From Anticarsia gemmatalis (Eukaryota > Arthropoda > Insecta > Lepidoptera > Erebidae), in NCBI RefSeq assembly GCF_050436995.1, contig NC_134758.1, positions 4,216,001-4,280,000 of the forward strand: a stretch of 64,000 bases of DNA, given 5' to 3'. Both the position numbers and the translations under genes were made by a program. Under the pieces are notes generated by a model. That model made no database searches. It was not told the origin of the DNA and saw nothing but the letters and a program-made list of their open reading frames with translations. Shown piece after piece: positions 24,627 through 37,237 of the stretch (within the stretch, counting starts at the first letter, position 1; each line of letters begins with the position of its first letter).

Positions 24627-26828
24627 CTGAAACAAAATATATTTTCATAAATAATTTTATACAAAATCATAAAATACACTTCCATATCTCACTTTAGATT
24701 GGTGATTGGATTTAACTCGAGTCACATTACTAAAGATGAATAATCTGCAAAATGATACTGTAGGAATTTATTAGTATCTGCTCTAACAACCTGCCTTAAA
24801 TATCAGCGCAGTCAATTCCAAATGGACAGGAATATACGGGATATTTCTTTTCAAACTTGAATATATTGATGATGAATCTACATCAGTCCAAGTACTCTGT
24901 CTAAAGTTTCCATTCAAACTGTTAACCTTTTACTACGACAGTTGACACTTAGTAAAGCTCCTAATCCCTAAAGGAATGAAAAATGGGGGATGAAAACTTG
25001 TGAAATTGGAATAGTTTGCGGTTCCAAAGCGATTGCTCTCGTACAGTCGGCGTCATTTCATTCTTCATGTTGTTTCAAAGTTAAATATACTCAATTTTAC
25101 CGTTTCACTTCGAAGGTAATTTGTTTGAATAAGTAATATTATTTTACAGTGACTTTTGTGATTATACATAATATTTTTGTGTAAGAAATGTTAGTTAATT
25201 TCAATTGCTAAGATAACAAAAGTTTTTGGACCAAAAATTCCATTGCTCGTATCAAATGATAATTATGCCCAATGTGAAAATTATATTTTGAAACATGACA
25301 TATTTTTTTTAATGATTGGCTTATTCTATAATTTCATCACTCCTTAACTAGAAAACCCAATTCTTTTTCATTACACGTTATCAAAATACCTCATCAAATT
25401 AATAAAGAACACATATAATTCATTCCGCCTGTACATTATATTACTCGGTATTATATAACAGCTATAAATACACGTCACGGTACAAGCTGACGTGGCCACA
25501 TGCCCTGGTGTGTCACGCAAAGGGTTTCGGGCTTTGCTCCAAGACAAATGTGTTTATTTCAACTCTAAGTACTAGAATGTCTCCTTACTTTGTAAACAGC
25601 CGTGGACAGTACTTATAAAGGATAGGGGAGATAAATAAGCGGTAGGAAGTTTTGTTTTTGCTGTACTTAGTGTGCCATGTTTGGTGTTGAGGATTAGGCT
25701 TTGTGTCAAACGATGTAGCGATGTAGCATCGTACGGTTTATCATTTTGAATGTTTCGTAAAATATAATATTTGGTACGTTTAAGAATAATTCTGATCTTG
25801 TTTTGTTGAATCCGAATTTACCAATAACTCGATTTTTGCAAAAATGACGATTACGTTGTTTTTCATTAGGACGGCAGAATTTGTGTCGTGAAATTTGAGT
25901 GTGTCTAGATATAGATGTTTTCGTTTCGTTATTCGTCATTTCCACGATCGGATCCGTGCGTAATTTATTGATTTGGTAATATATTTATTTTCTGGTCTAA
26001 AAATAAACTTAATAATATTAGAATTCTAAAAATATTAATCCAGCCTTGACCAACGAGTAGGTACAATTCGAGGATCACACAATTGATGTTTTGTTCTGCG
26101 TGAAAACTGCCCACGCTATCCGAAGCGAGTAGAGTGACGATTGTAGTGTATTGTCACTCGACATTAAAACTAAAACTTCAAATAAGTTAATTTCAACTAC
26201 CACCTCCGCAAAATAAATAACAGAATAAAATATCAGTAGGCATAAAATCATTCATCAAAATTACCGTTCATCAACGTAACTCGAATGTAATCTAATTGTT
26301 TATTTTAAAATGGCGTTCAAACGAATCGGCTCTTCAAACAAAAATAGAAGGAAATTAACTTGGTAACGTAAACTTTGTTATTTTGATGGTCCTTTGCCGT
26401 AATGACTCGGTTCGAATTGGGAATAATAATAATATTTGGGTAGGTATGTTAATTTCGATATGAAGTATACCGCTACGGTTGTAGACTGATTTACATTGAT
26501 GTACGATTTAGATTATGTAACGTTGAATACTATCGTTGGATTATGTCGCTTGTAAAGTTTATTTATTCCGTTGCATGCTTCGTCTAGTCATTACAACATT
26601 ATAAAAGATTCTGATAATCCTTGTGTTGGACAAATATCTTACGATGTTAGTCTCAGCTGTTCTGGACACTTGTGATTGTTGATAAGGGCCACCCACAAAT
26701 CCTGACAACTGTTCCAATTCCTAGAATATTGATAACTATCTGCGTTCGGAAGATTTAAAGGTGGCTTGTGGTATATCAAAATGTATTTAATAGGCAATGA
26801 TCAAAAATAAACAACACCTAGTCACTTT

Positions 26829-27000
26829 TAGTGCAATTCTCTACCACTATCGACTATCAATAACCGGGTAGCTATCGAGAATTTTACGAAGATCGAATCA
26901 ACGTTCTTAACGGACTCCGTAGGAACTATTTATACAATACATTTCAAATGTCGAGAACTCTCGATGCTCGTTAGTACTAACTGAAAAGAATCGCGTTACA
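26829..27000 (+). mobile_element. MITE family M, copy M4
   Basis: It starts AGTGCAATTCTCTACCACTA, continues TCGACTATCAATAACCGGGT and ends ACTGAAAAGAATCGCGTTAC. Both terminal inverted repeats are recognisable but diverged, and the middle has CGTAGGAACTATTTATACAA, the M-family central block. Confidence 0.65.
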
Positions 27001-27364
27001 CAATCGTAACTTTTCATAAAACCAGAAACTTTTTACTTTTATCTCATATTAATCACGCACAAGTTCGTATACAGCATGTATATTTTGTAGTAGTTACAAA
27101 GTACTTGGTGAGTACGGGATAGTGTAGACTAGAAGAAAAAGAACAACTTGTACAAAGTGTGTCGACAGCGAGCTTTACCTTGCTCTACTTGAAGCAAAAT
27201 AATGTAAGGATAATTACTCTTACTTGACTAAGACTATAGTAGTAAACACTTTTTAGTTTAGAGTTAGGAGTGTCTAAGCCTTGTAAACTAGACTTATCAA
27301 ACAAGAGGAAGATAAACTTTTGTGCGATCCTGTATCTAAATGTACTATAATATAGGAAGATTTC

Positions 27365-27500
27365 GCAGTTGACAACTATTTGAAAGCCACTATATTGTCC
27401 ATTGTTCTCTTCCTTAGAATAAAGTGGTTAACATGTTACGTTAAAGCAGCAATACACTGAATAGTGGCCATCAATTTAACGTTCACTAGTTGTCAACTGC
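27365..27500 (+). mobile_element. MITE family N (GCAGTTGACAACTA ends), copy 1
   Basis: The ends are exact 14-base inverted repeats: GCAGTTGACAACTA at 27365 and TAGTTGTCAACTGC ending at 27500. The second copy, in the opposite orientation, is at 31694-31829 and shares the interior order (TTTGAAAG, CACT, TGT, CATTGTT). It is 136 bp and non-coding. Confidence 0.65.
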
Positions 27501-30500
27501 AATACGCATACAGACTGTGGTCCTTACTTTTAACTGAAAAAAAAATAGGTCTAATGTAAGAATTTTACAGTTCTTAAAATGTATTTGTGTCAGTAAAACT
27601 ATGCAAAATAACTATTTATCGACGGTAGCAAAGCAGAAAAATATTGATTTTGCTCTTTGAAGTATTCAATGATTTATGAATACATTTCAAAGGTAAGTGT
27701 TGAAAATATTATTTTCCGTAAAAATAGCAAACAATTTTACTTTTAAACTGGTAGAACCATAAAAATGTTTTTATATTATGTCAATTAAAAACATACGTTT
27801 GTCTAAAGTATCCCAAAAATCTAAATGTTTTTGGAATCCGTTATTACTTAGTCTCACAAATAAAGGAATGTAAAGTTATGAAACGTTTGAGTCCAACAAG
27901 AACTCAAATAATTGCCACTTTTAAAGTGTGATTTAGTTAATTTGTAAAAACTATAGCCATTTTGTACAAGCTGCCTTCCAATAAAACAACCAAATAATCT
28001 AAGATCATGATCAATTCAAATCAAACACAAAGTATCGTTACAATATCGGTACAGAATACATAATTACATGAATAGGGTAATAGCAAAATCACTGGCGTTT
28101 CTAATTACTCCCCCTTTCAATTAAGACGTGTTACGAATGTCAAAATTACTAACACCGTCAAATATCTTATCTTCGTCAAGTCTTCGTTAAGTCGTTACCG
28201 TTCAATTTACTTAGCTGTGTGATATTATCATATTTCTTTCCACAGTCTACATTTCTACAAGCCAAACAATTTACCTACTGCAAATTTCAACTTTAAATTC
28301 ATTGATACTTTTTACTCTGTGGCATCCTCTTGTCAGTCAATCACACACATGCTTATCTTCATACAAGTGTATGTATCCATGTATATATTTTACTTGTACA
28401 TGAAATTGCTTTCATGTTAAATTAAATTAGATATTCGTATGAGGTTTGATGAAGGCTTCGCTGGTGGCGCAGGTATTAATTAAGCTGTGTTTAAGTATTT
28501 GTATAGATGACGACACATACGGTGTTCATTTCGTTTCGCGTGCCTTCATAATTAATACAATCGTACGGGCGTTTATTATCGCGGTGTTTTGGAAACGTGC
28601 ACCATTCAAACGGTTTGTTTATAATTGTGATCGCATTTCATCTTCGGGGAAACAAAGGATTACTTACTGTTGAATGGAATATATGTCGTATTGAGTCGTG
28701 GGAATTGTCTGTATTTTATGACCAACATTGTTACTCTATTGGTTGCAATAATTTTATGATCTATGACATGCAAATTGTACGCATACGCATGTTTTATTCA
28801 GAAGTTAAGAAACGTTTTATATTAATGCGTGTTGCAGTATCCATATTTGATTGATCTCGTGTCATCCTATTAAAACTTGAAGACTGATCATAAAGTAAAA
28901 ACTCAACGTTCAATCTGCCGAGCGAAAGCAAAAGAATCGAAAATCCTGACACGAATTCTTTTAAAAATAAATCTGAAAACGAAGCTTCAGAATTGAGAAT
29001 TTTATTTTCATTCAAATTAACTTTAAATTCAGGCACAAAAAAGATCATTAAGGCTTCCAAAAACAAACTAGAGCATCCGTAACGAGGATTAAATCAGCGC
29101 TCACCTGAATTTTTATTAAGATCACAACTCGGTATAAATATTTACAAACGGTGAAATTTATTGGTTCAACAATCAAAGAGTTTAAATACCAAAGTTAGGG
29201 GAATAATTTGGGGCTGTTGTTTTTCAGAAAGTTGGTAGTCGTTAACTGAGTGAAAATGTTTTGATATTTTGTTGAGAACAGGTAAACAATTGAGAGTAAA
29301 TTGACCTAAATATTGTAGATAAACTTATTCTAGATAGTTTCGCATCACCCACGTTTAGAAATAAACTTTAGAAAAACATGTTATTGTTAGATAATTAAAT
29401 GCACAATCTGGTCTCAATTATCAGAACAGTTTGTTTATGCTTTCTTTATTAATATCTACTGCTCCTATTTCTTCTAATCATATTAACTAAAACTCGACAC
29501 CCAACATCTATTTATTTATTCCTACCCTATACTTTCGCAGTGTTTGGTAAAGGTCATCCCCAAATTCTTCTATCGATCTCGATCTTAAGCCATTTTGCTG
29601 CTAACCATCCAGACTATTATATATTTCTTTAAATTTTCGTATTTTTAGCAATAACAACACCACAATCGTAATTCCCAAGTTACAAACGTCAATCAACCGT
29701 CTACTGCGTCTATAACTGGATAAAACCTTCAAAACTAACACAAAGTTGAAAGCATCGTGAAGCTAGGTCACACCACGCTTGCAGGTACACCTCTGATGTT
29801 TCATTCATAAAGCCTCGCCGGCTACATTTGTAACTATTTCACACAAAAAAGATTCTATCTCTAGGTTAGTATTTTGAGTGTATTTGCATGGCACGTCAAG
29901 TGAAGAATTTCAGTTGAAGTTTGCTGTTTTGCTACCGTTACGGTCGTTAAACTTACTGAAGTATAATCAAATTTGATAAAGACATTGGCTATAAAATACT
30001 ACCAATATGAATAACAAAAATAATCTTTGCTTATATTTTTGTTAAGCTGTGACGCAGAAATTCAGATGTGTAATTTCTTTTAGATGAGATCAGTGCAGAT
30101 CAGATACAGTGTAGTTATATCCTTATTTTTCATCGGATTAAGCTGTGGATATGAGATAACTTAGTAACACAAATATTACCAAAGTAATTGCGTCTAAAAT
30201 ATGTGTGATAACTGGGTGCTTTTTCATAAGATACTTAATTTTTTCTCCAAATTAAGTAATACACTTTACGAGCAGAACTTTGAAGCTCACTAACGCACTA
30301 AAGCATGAGCTGTTCGCGACGATACTTCCTGAAGACTGTACCATAAAAGCGGCCAATAAAACATCGTACACGTGCGAAGTACATCCACGCACAACTTACA
30401 GTTCTCATTTACGACGGTGACTTTACGCGTTGCCAATTTCGTGTCACTATCGTATATACCTAATACCGTGTTTTATTCTGGTTCCGAGTGGCGGCGCGGC

Positions 30501-31693
30501 CAGATCATTTGTAACTAGGTCACTTTTATTCGCGACCCAGAATAGTTTTCCGCTGTCAGCATTCGCCAGAGTACTAGAAACCAACGACTTTGTGCGACAC
30601 GAATGAATGAATGGATTTTTATTTTTAGAAGGCCTTTCAGTTTATTCTAACTAGTGCTTTATGGACTTGCGCGTAGGAAACAACTCAATTGCATGAATGT
30701 GGCGCGGTTTTTTTGCTTTTTCGTGTCGTTATTTTATGGGTGACGGGAAACCGTGTAAGTTACAATACGATGGAAAAACTGTGCTAGTTGCATAATCCCG
30801 TAATGAATTCATTATTGGCGAACACGCCTCTTGCAATGTTATTTATGGAAGTTAATATTTTCTGTATGAAGGAAAAATATTTTTCATTATGACACGTTGC
30901 TTAGTCAAGTGTCCATCAACATTCAAATTCCTTTAGAATCTATTTGGGGAAGTTTTTGATGCACCTGCACCTAAAAGCTTTTCTCACGATATTTTCTTTT
31001 ATGTCTCAAACTCTTGAGCAGGTGATGGTTCATTCATGTCATAATGCACTTGTTTGAGAAGAATAAAGTTATATTTCTAAGACTTTAGCCAGAAATACCA
31101 ACGTGCACTCCATAATATAAAACTATACCACATATTTTATATTATCACGCCTTTTATATACTCATGGGTGTAAATTGAGGTGCATCAAAAATATCCAACG
31201 CGATTCTTCTTTTACGTTGCCAGACTTCCAATTACAGCTGTACCGCATTTTCTACACTCGGTACTATCGTTTTGCCTTCGAAATGAATATCTGACATTTT
31301 AACATTTCTCGATACTGATCAAATTATTTTAAGAAAATAAGTCTTGATGTCATTTTAGAAGGTATTGGATCTAATAGTAGTACGCAATCGCATGTATGAG
31401 CCGAATTGAAAAGCCATCATAATTTTCTATTCAGAATTAAACAGACTACATACTATGATTATATCCTCAAAACGCATAACAGATCATTAATATCCCTCAA
31501 TTTGAATTACAATCTAAAGCTAGAACACACGGTGCATTCGCTTCATTAGCTTCAGCGAAGTTACAAAACACAATTTACTATCTCGACTGTTTAGCAACAG
31601 CCTTAGCAAAGGAGGTTCTAAAGGATTACGTTATTATTCTATGACTTAGAACGTTATACGGAATGAGCTCAGTAAGGGTTGCTGCACACATAT

Positions 31694-31829
31694 TGTGGTT
31701 GACAACTAGTTTACGAGAAATTGATAGTCAATATTTAATACATTGATGCTTTGACGTCGCGTGTCACACTATAATCTTAGATAGGAAACAATGTACAACA
31801 CAGTGACTTTCAAATATTTGTCAACTGAA
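31694..31829 (-). mobile_element. MITE family N, copy 2
   Basis: On the plus strand it opens TGTGGTTGACAACTAGT and closes AAATATTTGTCAACTGAAA. Reverse-complemented it aligns along its length with 27365-27500, with length almost unchanged. The termini have several substitutions, so it is older than, or has diverged independently from, copy 1. Confidence 0.6.
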
Positions 31830-33690
31830 ATACATGATAACCAGGGTCGGCAATTTAGTAAAGAAGAAGGTATCACTGCATTAGTTCGACATTCTTCGGC
31901 TTGTTCCTTTGGATCGAAGTAAAAACGATGATGGCGTTGGCAATTATCAGCGAGTACACAAACTGTACTGCGACGGGGATTGTTTCGATAATATTACACG
32001 CAGAAGTCGGCCTTCCACGATTTTGGGTAACTATTCAATGGCGACTTATCGCAGTTTTATTCTAACGCCACCCCAAATATGTGTGCATCGAGCTTTATGA
32101 ACGTGTGTGAGTGCAGGAGGTTTAAAGCGCTAATAAGCTTTTGTGAGCTTCACAGTATTTAAATACGGAGTCAGGTTTTATTTTATCATTGTAGGTATAT
32201 AGCAAAGTAGTAGTACAACAAAGATTTTAATTAATAAGATTCATTGAAAAAAAATGTTCTGAAGATTATTCGTAGAACGCACTTAATTAGTTTTGTTGCC
32301 GTTCGCTAGAGGCACTGTTAGATTTTTCATGGAAAAATCGACTCTAGTTTCTTATTAAATGATAAAAAAACTCTCTTTTGTTAAAACAAAACGTTTGCGT
32401 AACGTCTGTAATTGCAAAAAAATCAACAAACAATTTTCTAATAATATAAGTCCTTCCCCCCTCTCCATTTAAATTATCCTATCGGCTGCAAGTTCCGACA
32501 AGCCCTTCTCAAATGCATCCAGGTGATTCAGCCATCTGCGTTTAAATCCCTCGCGTCTATAATTCCATAGTCTATAAAAAAGAAAACTTTCTTCAAGTTT
32601 AATGGAGTGTTACATCTACATGTAGTACTTAATCAACCAAGTTGTTCCTGGTCACGCCTCCTAATTTTGCCATCTTAAGAATGTGGTGACCATCCACTTG
32701 ACCATCACCGTCTCATTACAGGAGTAATATCTGCACTCAGTCAATTTTCTCGGAAATTATTCATAGCATTGCTGACTATCGTATTCTATGTTAAAGTTAT
32801 AAATACATTGCTAGAAGAAGCCAGCAGACGGTTGTCATTTTCAAAGATCTTTGACAGTCATTACCAGCAGTGAGAACCTTCAATGTCTGATAACGAGAGA
32901 GTTAGGGAAGGTTGGAAGAAAGGTTAGGCTAATTACAAAAAGAAGACAGCACTATGAACAGTAATTCAAACTATAAGGCTATCTCTTTCTCTCAGTAAGA
33001 ATTGTAGCGTTCCGAACGTCAGAATACAGCTCCAGGACATGACGCTTCAAAATACTAACATTAGTATTCACAGCGAGTTTCAGGCATAAATTAAACGCCA
33101 GATGAATAACACTCTCTCTCCTTTTATTATTAACCGAGCTATCTTGGATGCAATCAGGTCCATGTAATGACAGCCTCTGTCAGCGACGCGACAAATTTAA
33201 TCGAATGGAAATCAGGTGTTTTTCATAATCAGGCACTCAATAATTATTGACTACTTACTATAATATACTTTAAACCTATAAACATAAGATTGAATTTAGA
33301 GTGGACAGTACAGATATAGGACGACAGGCCCGCATTTGGGACTGTATAAAACACGTGTAAAGTATCCAAATATGGATGACTTTTGTGAACAGTAGCTTTC
33401 ACTAAAAGTTGTGTTTTATGTTCACGTTTCATAAATATTCATGATTTAATGTAGAAGGTAATGTTGAATTTAACAAAACATTAAGAATATGGCGCTTGAT
33501 TAAGGTGATTTCGTCAAGTTGAAATTAATTAATTTTCATATAAGGATTCGCGCTTGGAATAAAATTACGTGTGATCGTGTAAGACGAGAAATTATTGAAC
33601 AAAAAGGTACTAAAATTACAAGCGGTATATGACACAACATGCTGAAAGCTACATAGATCCAAAAATAGTGCCCAGTGTTAACTAAACCGT

Positions 33691-34276
33691 AACTATGTTA
33701 CTGTAAAAGCCCGGACTGTGGTAAATCCTAAGATTTTCCGGTAAAACCCAAAATTTACCAACTCTCAATGGTAAAAGTCCGAACGATTCTTTTATTTCGA
33801 ACTTTTACCCCTATTCACTTGGTAAATCTTAGGATATACCTCAAGGGCAGGTAAATGTAGCTAATATAAAATAATTTAATAGTTATAAAGGAAGGAGTTT
33901 TCGGCAAACCGACATGGACAGGTTAGGTTAGAAGGCCACCTCAGCCTTCGTGGTTATTTTTTTTTAAACCACCCAGAAGGAGGAGCCCCGCGAAGCGGGG
34001 CTCCGGCGACATCTTCAAACTCTCATTATAATTATGTTACGGCCTATAATTATATCCCTAGCAATATGATTATATTATGGCTCAAACACATTATAATATG
34101 ACTTCATCAACTTTTACTGTGTCATTATGTAAATCCTAAGATTTGCCAATTAAATGGTGGTAAAAGTTCGAAATAAAAGAACGTTCGGACTTTTACCATT
34201 GAGAGTTGGTAAATCTTAGGTTTTACCGGAAAATCTCAGGATTTACCACAGTTCGGGCTTTTACAGTAACAACTAT
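33691..34276. mobile_element. 574-bp element with long terminal inverted repeats and a 6-bp target duplication
   Basis: AACTAT at 33691-33696 and again at 34271-34276 flanks an element from 33697 to 34270. The ends are GTTACTGTAAAAGCCCG and its inverse, and the inverted similarity continues for about 145 bases each side with few differences, including CCGGTAAAAC, ACCAACTCTCAATGGTAAAA and TTTTATTTCGAACTTTTACC. The arms are themselves full of GGTAAAxxC/TTTACC motifs. The centre holds GGTTAGGTTAGAAGGCCACC and a perfect 10-base hairpin (GGAGCCCCGC-GAA-GCGGGGCTCC, about 33983-34005). It is non-coding. A 6-bp duplication is uncommon among cut-and-paste superfamilies (IS3EU and Dada-like elements make 6-7 bp); the superfamily is not settled. 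Confidence 0.75.
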
Positions 34277-36255
34277 AAGCCAAGAAGAAAAACGTAACCA
34301 TTTTTTTAACTCTGAAGATCTGATCCAAATCAGCCATAAAATAGATACTAATAGGAACATCAAATAACTAAACCAAGTCTCACAACAAAGCTCATCGTCA
34401 ATGAGATATATACGTGAGTAAATTACTCAAAGGATTTACATAAAGGTTATAATAGTGATTCACACAGCTATTATAATGTAACGCGATCTTAATGTGATGT
34501 AACGAAATAATTGTCTTAATTGTGATCGTAACGCCGACGCGTTCTATTGTGTTGATACTCTAATGTTTTAATGAAGGCGAAGGAATACATGTATCGGGAA
34601 TATTGTAATCAAGTATCATGTTTCAAAATAACCTAATGCTTTAGGAAATTAAGGTAAATATTTTATCTCCGTTTTGTGACTAAACGAGTGCTTTTGAATT
34701 AATATGTTAATGTACGAGAATAAATATATAATAATGGATATCGTTTATCTAGCACTGAATTTTTTTGAAGAATGACTTGTTCAAATATGGTCTGGTTGAC
34801 CTTACTGCGAAGTAAATAGCCTTAATAAATACACAACAATAGAAAAACAGAAACCGTAAACACTTTGATGAACTCGCACTCAACCTTACCAAAAACAAGA
34901 TACAAATTAATTTTCTCCGTGAGTTTTCATCTCGCACACAACAAAATTACTTGATGCCACATCTCATAGCTTCACGTATTTTATTAATTACCAAGTACGT
35001 CCCTGTGACACCTATCACGAGTGAGCTATTTAATTCTCCGACTTGGAAGTACATTATTAAATATAACAGCATTTTATAACAAGCACTTTACGCTTTTTAG
35101 AGGTATAAGGAGTTCCGACAAGGAGTTACTGCTATAAATGGTAATATAGGCTTTTAAGTGGCAACTCCAGCGTAATTACGTCATTGATTGACAGTTTGTA
35201 TGAACAGGGTTGCCAGTTTGTAATATTTCCCGTTGGTTGACATAATTGGCTGTATAATTCAACATTTTATAAGATAATTTTAAATGAAGTTTACATAATT
35301 GCGACATAATCGAGTGACACTTACTCAATTGCTTTGGTAAGCTATTTATATGCTTTAGTGTATATTATATGCCAATCAGTATTCTAGATGGTTAAAAAGA
35401 AACTGTTTGTTTTTGATGCGACCGCACTTTCTCTCATTCACGCAAACTGATAAAACTAGCCGTATTATAATTTATTTATGAATAAAAATTTGAAGGCACC
35501 TTTAAACAAAACATGAAAACAAAAGTAGCAAAATCTAAGTGGTCATTGGCATATATAAAATAATATTTTTCCATACTCCTTTTACCCATACATGCAACTT
35601 TTGCATTGCAACACCACAAGTCTATCTTATCATAATAATGTCCCAAATATATACAATGTGAAAACCATACAATTTCTTACATATTTATTATCCTTCTAAC
35701 TGAACAGCCCTACTAAGAAAACGTAAAGTATGAAGGCAATAATGTAATGAGCTAGAAATAATTTTTATAATTGCATGAACTGGCGCCGTTGGTGACGATG
35801 TAATATTATGATGAATGAATAACTTATAACCCTAGAGAACTTTTTTAATTGTATGTTGTATATACCCTGCTGTCATTTGCGTGGTTACTGGCCATTTATA
35901 ACCTATTTTCCGCACGCGGCTTTGTCTGCGTGGAATTCCGCCTTCTTTGGGGTGGAGTTTCAAAAAAATCTCTTGCTGCTTCTCTTCACTTTCTGACCAA
36001 TCTTCATACCAATTTCAACTTTCTATGCTCAGTAGTTTATGCTGTGCGTTGTCCATCGGTCAGTAACGGAAAAGTTTTATAGGTATTGATATATGATTGT
36101 TTTAAAAGTGAAATGAAGCTTGAATGCATCGTAGTCCCTTTGGTAACCTGTAAACCATAGTACCATTTTTGAAACTCAGTACGAGTAACGAGCGTTCGAC
36201 ATTTGAAATGCCTTGAAAAAATTGGTCCTTGTGCAATACGCTAGAGGACGCTGAT
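34277..36255. other. No gene recognised; one RTE-like fragment inside
   Basis: The sequence is AT-rich with chance frames at 34749-34937 (minus). Only the repeat at 35908-36084 is recognisable. Confidence 0.4.
35908..36084 (+). mobile_element. RTE-like non-autonomous retroelement (TCCGCACGCGGCTTTGTC family)
   Basis: It begins TTCCGCACGCGGCTTTGTCT, GCGTGGAATTCCGCC, continues TCTTTGGGGTGGAGTTTCAA and CAATTTCAACTTTCTATGCT, CAGTAGTTTATGCTGTGCGT, and ends CAGTAACGGAAAAGTTTTAT. I know this block order from a widespread lepidopteran family whose end resembles RTE-type 3' termini. The frame running through it carries no conserved domain. Confidence 0.55.
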
Positions 36256-36446
36256 CTGTAGCGCGATTCGGTTCCGATTCGATTCCGTACAGTCGGTACT
36301 GTCGAGTATCGAAATTTTGACATTTAGAATGTACTACCAAAATATTTCCTATGACGCCCGTAAGAGGCGCTGATCAGATTTTCATACAAAATTTATCGAT
36401 GACAGGTCGGTTGTCGGTAGTCGATAGTAGTAGAGAATCGAGCTAC
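36256..36446 (-). mobile_element. MITE family M, copy M5 (well preserved, one end locally duplicated)
   Basis: Left end CTGTAGCGCGATTCGGTTCC, then GATTCGATTCCGTACAGTCG; right end GTAGTAGAGAATCGAGCTAC. Middle blocks are CGAAATTTTGACATTTAGAA, TGACGCCCGTAAGAGGCGCT and GATCAGATTTTCATACAAAA. The left terminus contains GATTC three times, a small local expansion compared with the other copies. Confidence 0.75.
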
Positions 36447-37057
36447 CGAGACTGTAATGAGAACTCGCATCTCGAGTAAAATAATGAATCTTAGAGTACC
36501 TTTTGTTAAACTTACTAGATCGATAAGTTTTCAGGAAATTCCGTGGCCTATTTATTATATAGGAAATACCAAGAAATAAGCTATACCTAAATATATTGTT
36601 AATAGACATGTTACATCAATAATTCAAATTGGATTTACCTAGTTAATAACAACAATAGTTAGAACTTATCAAGGAAAAATAACGGGAATATGGTAAACTC
36701 AAAAAAACTAATCGCTAAATGTGTTGCTAAGCGCAAAACTGAAGAACGGTCTATATGACAACAGAAAGGTTTTTCAATGGAAACGGAAGAAAAATGCAAT
36801 TAAAATTCGGGAGGATCTGCGCAAGTTAGCTGCTTAAATATATTTTTTTATAAAATATTTGTTATTATTTGATATTTTATAAAAGCTGGTAAGAATAATC
36901 TCTACGTCACTACTTATCGTATTGCAAACTTATAATCGCAATATCGAATATCATACGAAGACAGGAATTGCCGTAGCTTGAATAATTTTCCCGACACCTT
37001 GTCATCTACGCGAAGATTATATTCTGTTCTCGGCGATTTAATCTTATGGTCATTGCC

Positions 37058-37237
37058 CTGTAGCTCAATTTCGTTTTACTATCTACTACCGACAACCAGC
37101 TTGTAATCGAGGAATTGTGTATAAAATTATGATCAGCCTCCTAACGGGCGTCGTAGTAACTATTTTGGCAGTACATTCTAAAATTCTAATCAAAGTTTCG
37201 ATACTCGACAATACCAACTGTACAAAATCGCGCTACG
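37058..37237 (+). mobile_element. MITE family M, copy M6
   Basis: It starts CTGTAGCTCAATTTCGTTTT, ACTATCTACTACCGACAACC and ends CAACTGTACAAAATCGCGCT, AC. The middle CTAACGGGCGTCGTAGTAAC and TTTTGGCAGTACATTCTAAA match M5 reversed. Both terminal inverted repeats are present. Confidence 0.7.

Larger units (their letters stand above)
24627..33690. other. Upstream DNA: first intron or intergenic, few recognisable elements
   Basis: The gene's first coding exon lies somewhere upstream of here on the minus strand, so this stretch is either intron 1 or sequence beyond the gene. Apart from the MITEs at 26829, 27365 and 31694 I find no exon with good splice sites. The open frames at 25706-25945 (minus), 28446-29066 (both strands) and 31909-32100 (plus) lack domain signatures. 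The stretch 30280-30620 is less AT-rich than its surroundings but shows no frame I can support. Confidence 0.4.

Noticed and set aside
28620..28760. ATG frame with GTAAGTAATC donor on the minus strand, as first exon of the TSPN gene
   Set aside because: It reaches the donor in phase 1, not phase 2, and does not look like a signal-peptide start.
28446..29066. Cluster of three overlapping frames on both strands
   Set aside because: Mutual overlap in different frames, no homology features and no splice sites in phase.
33925..33940. Telomere-like GGTTAGGTTAG
   Set aside because: Only two units and inside a transposable element; not a telomeric array.
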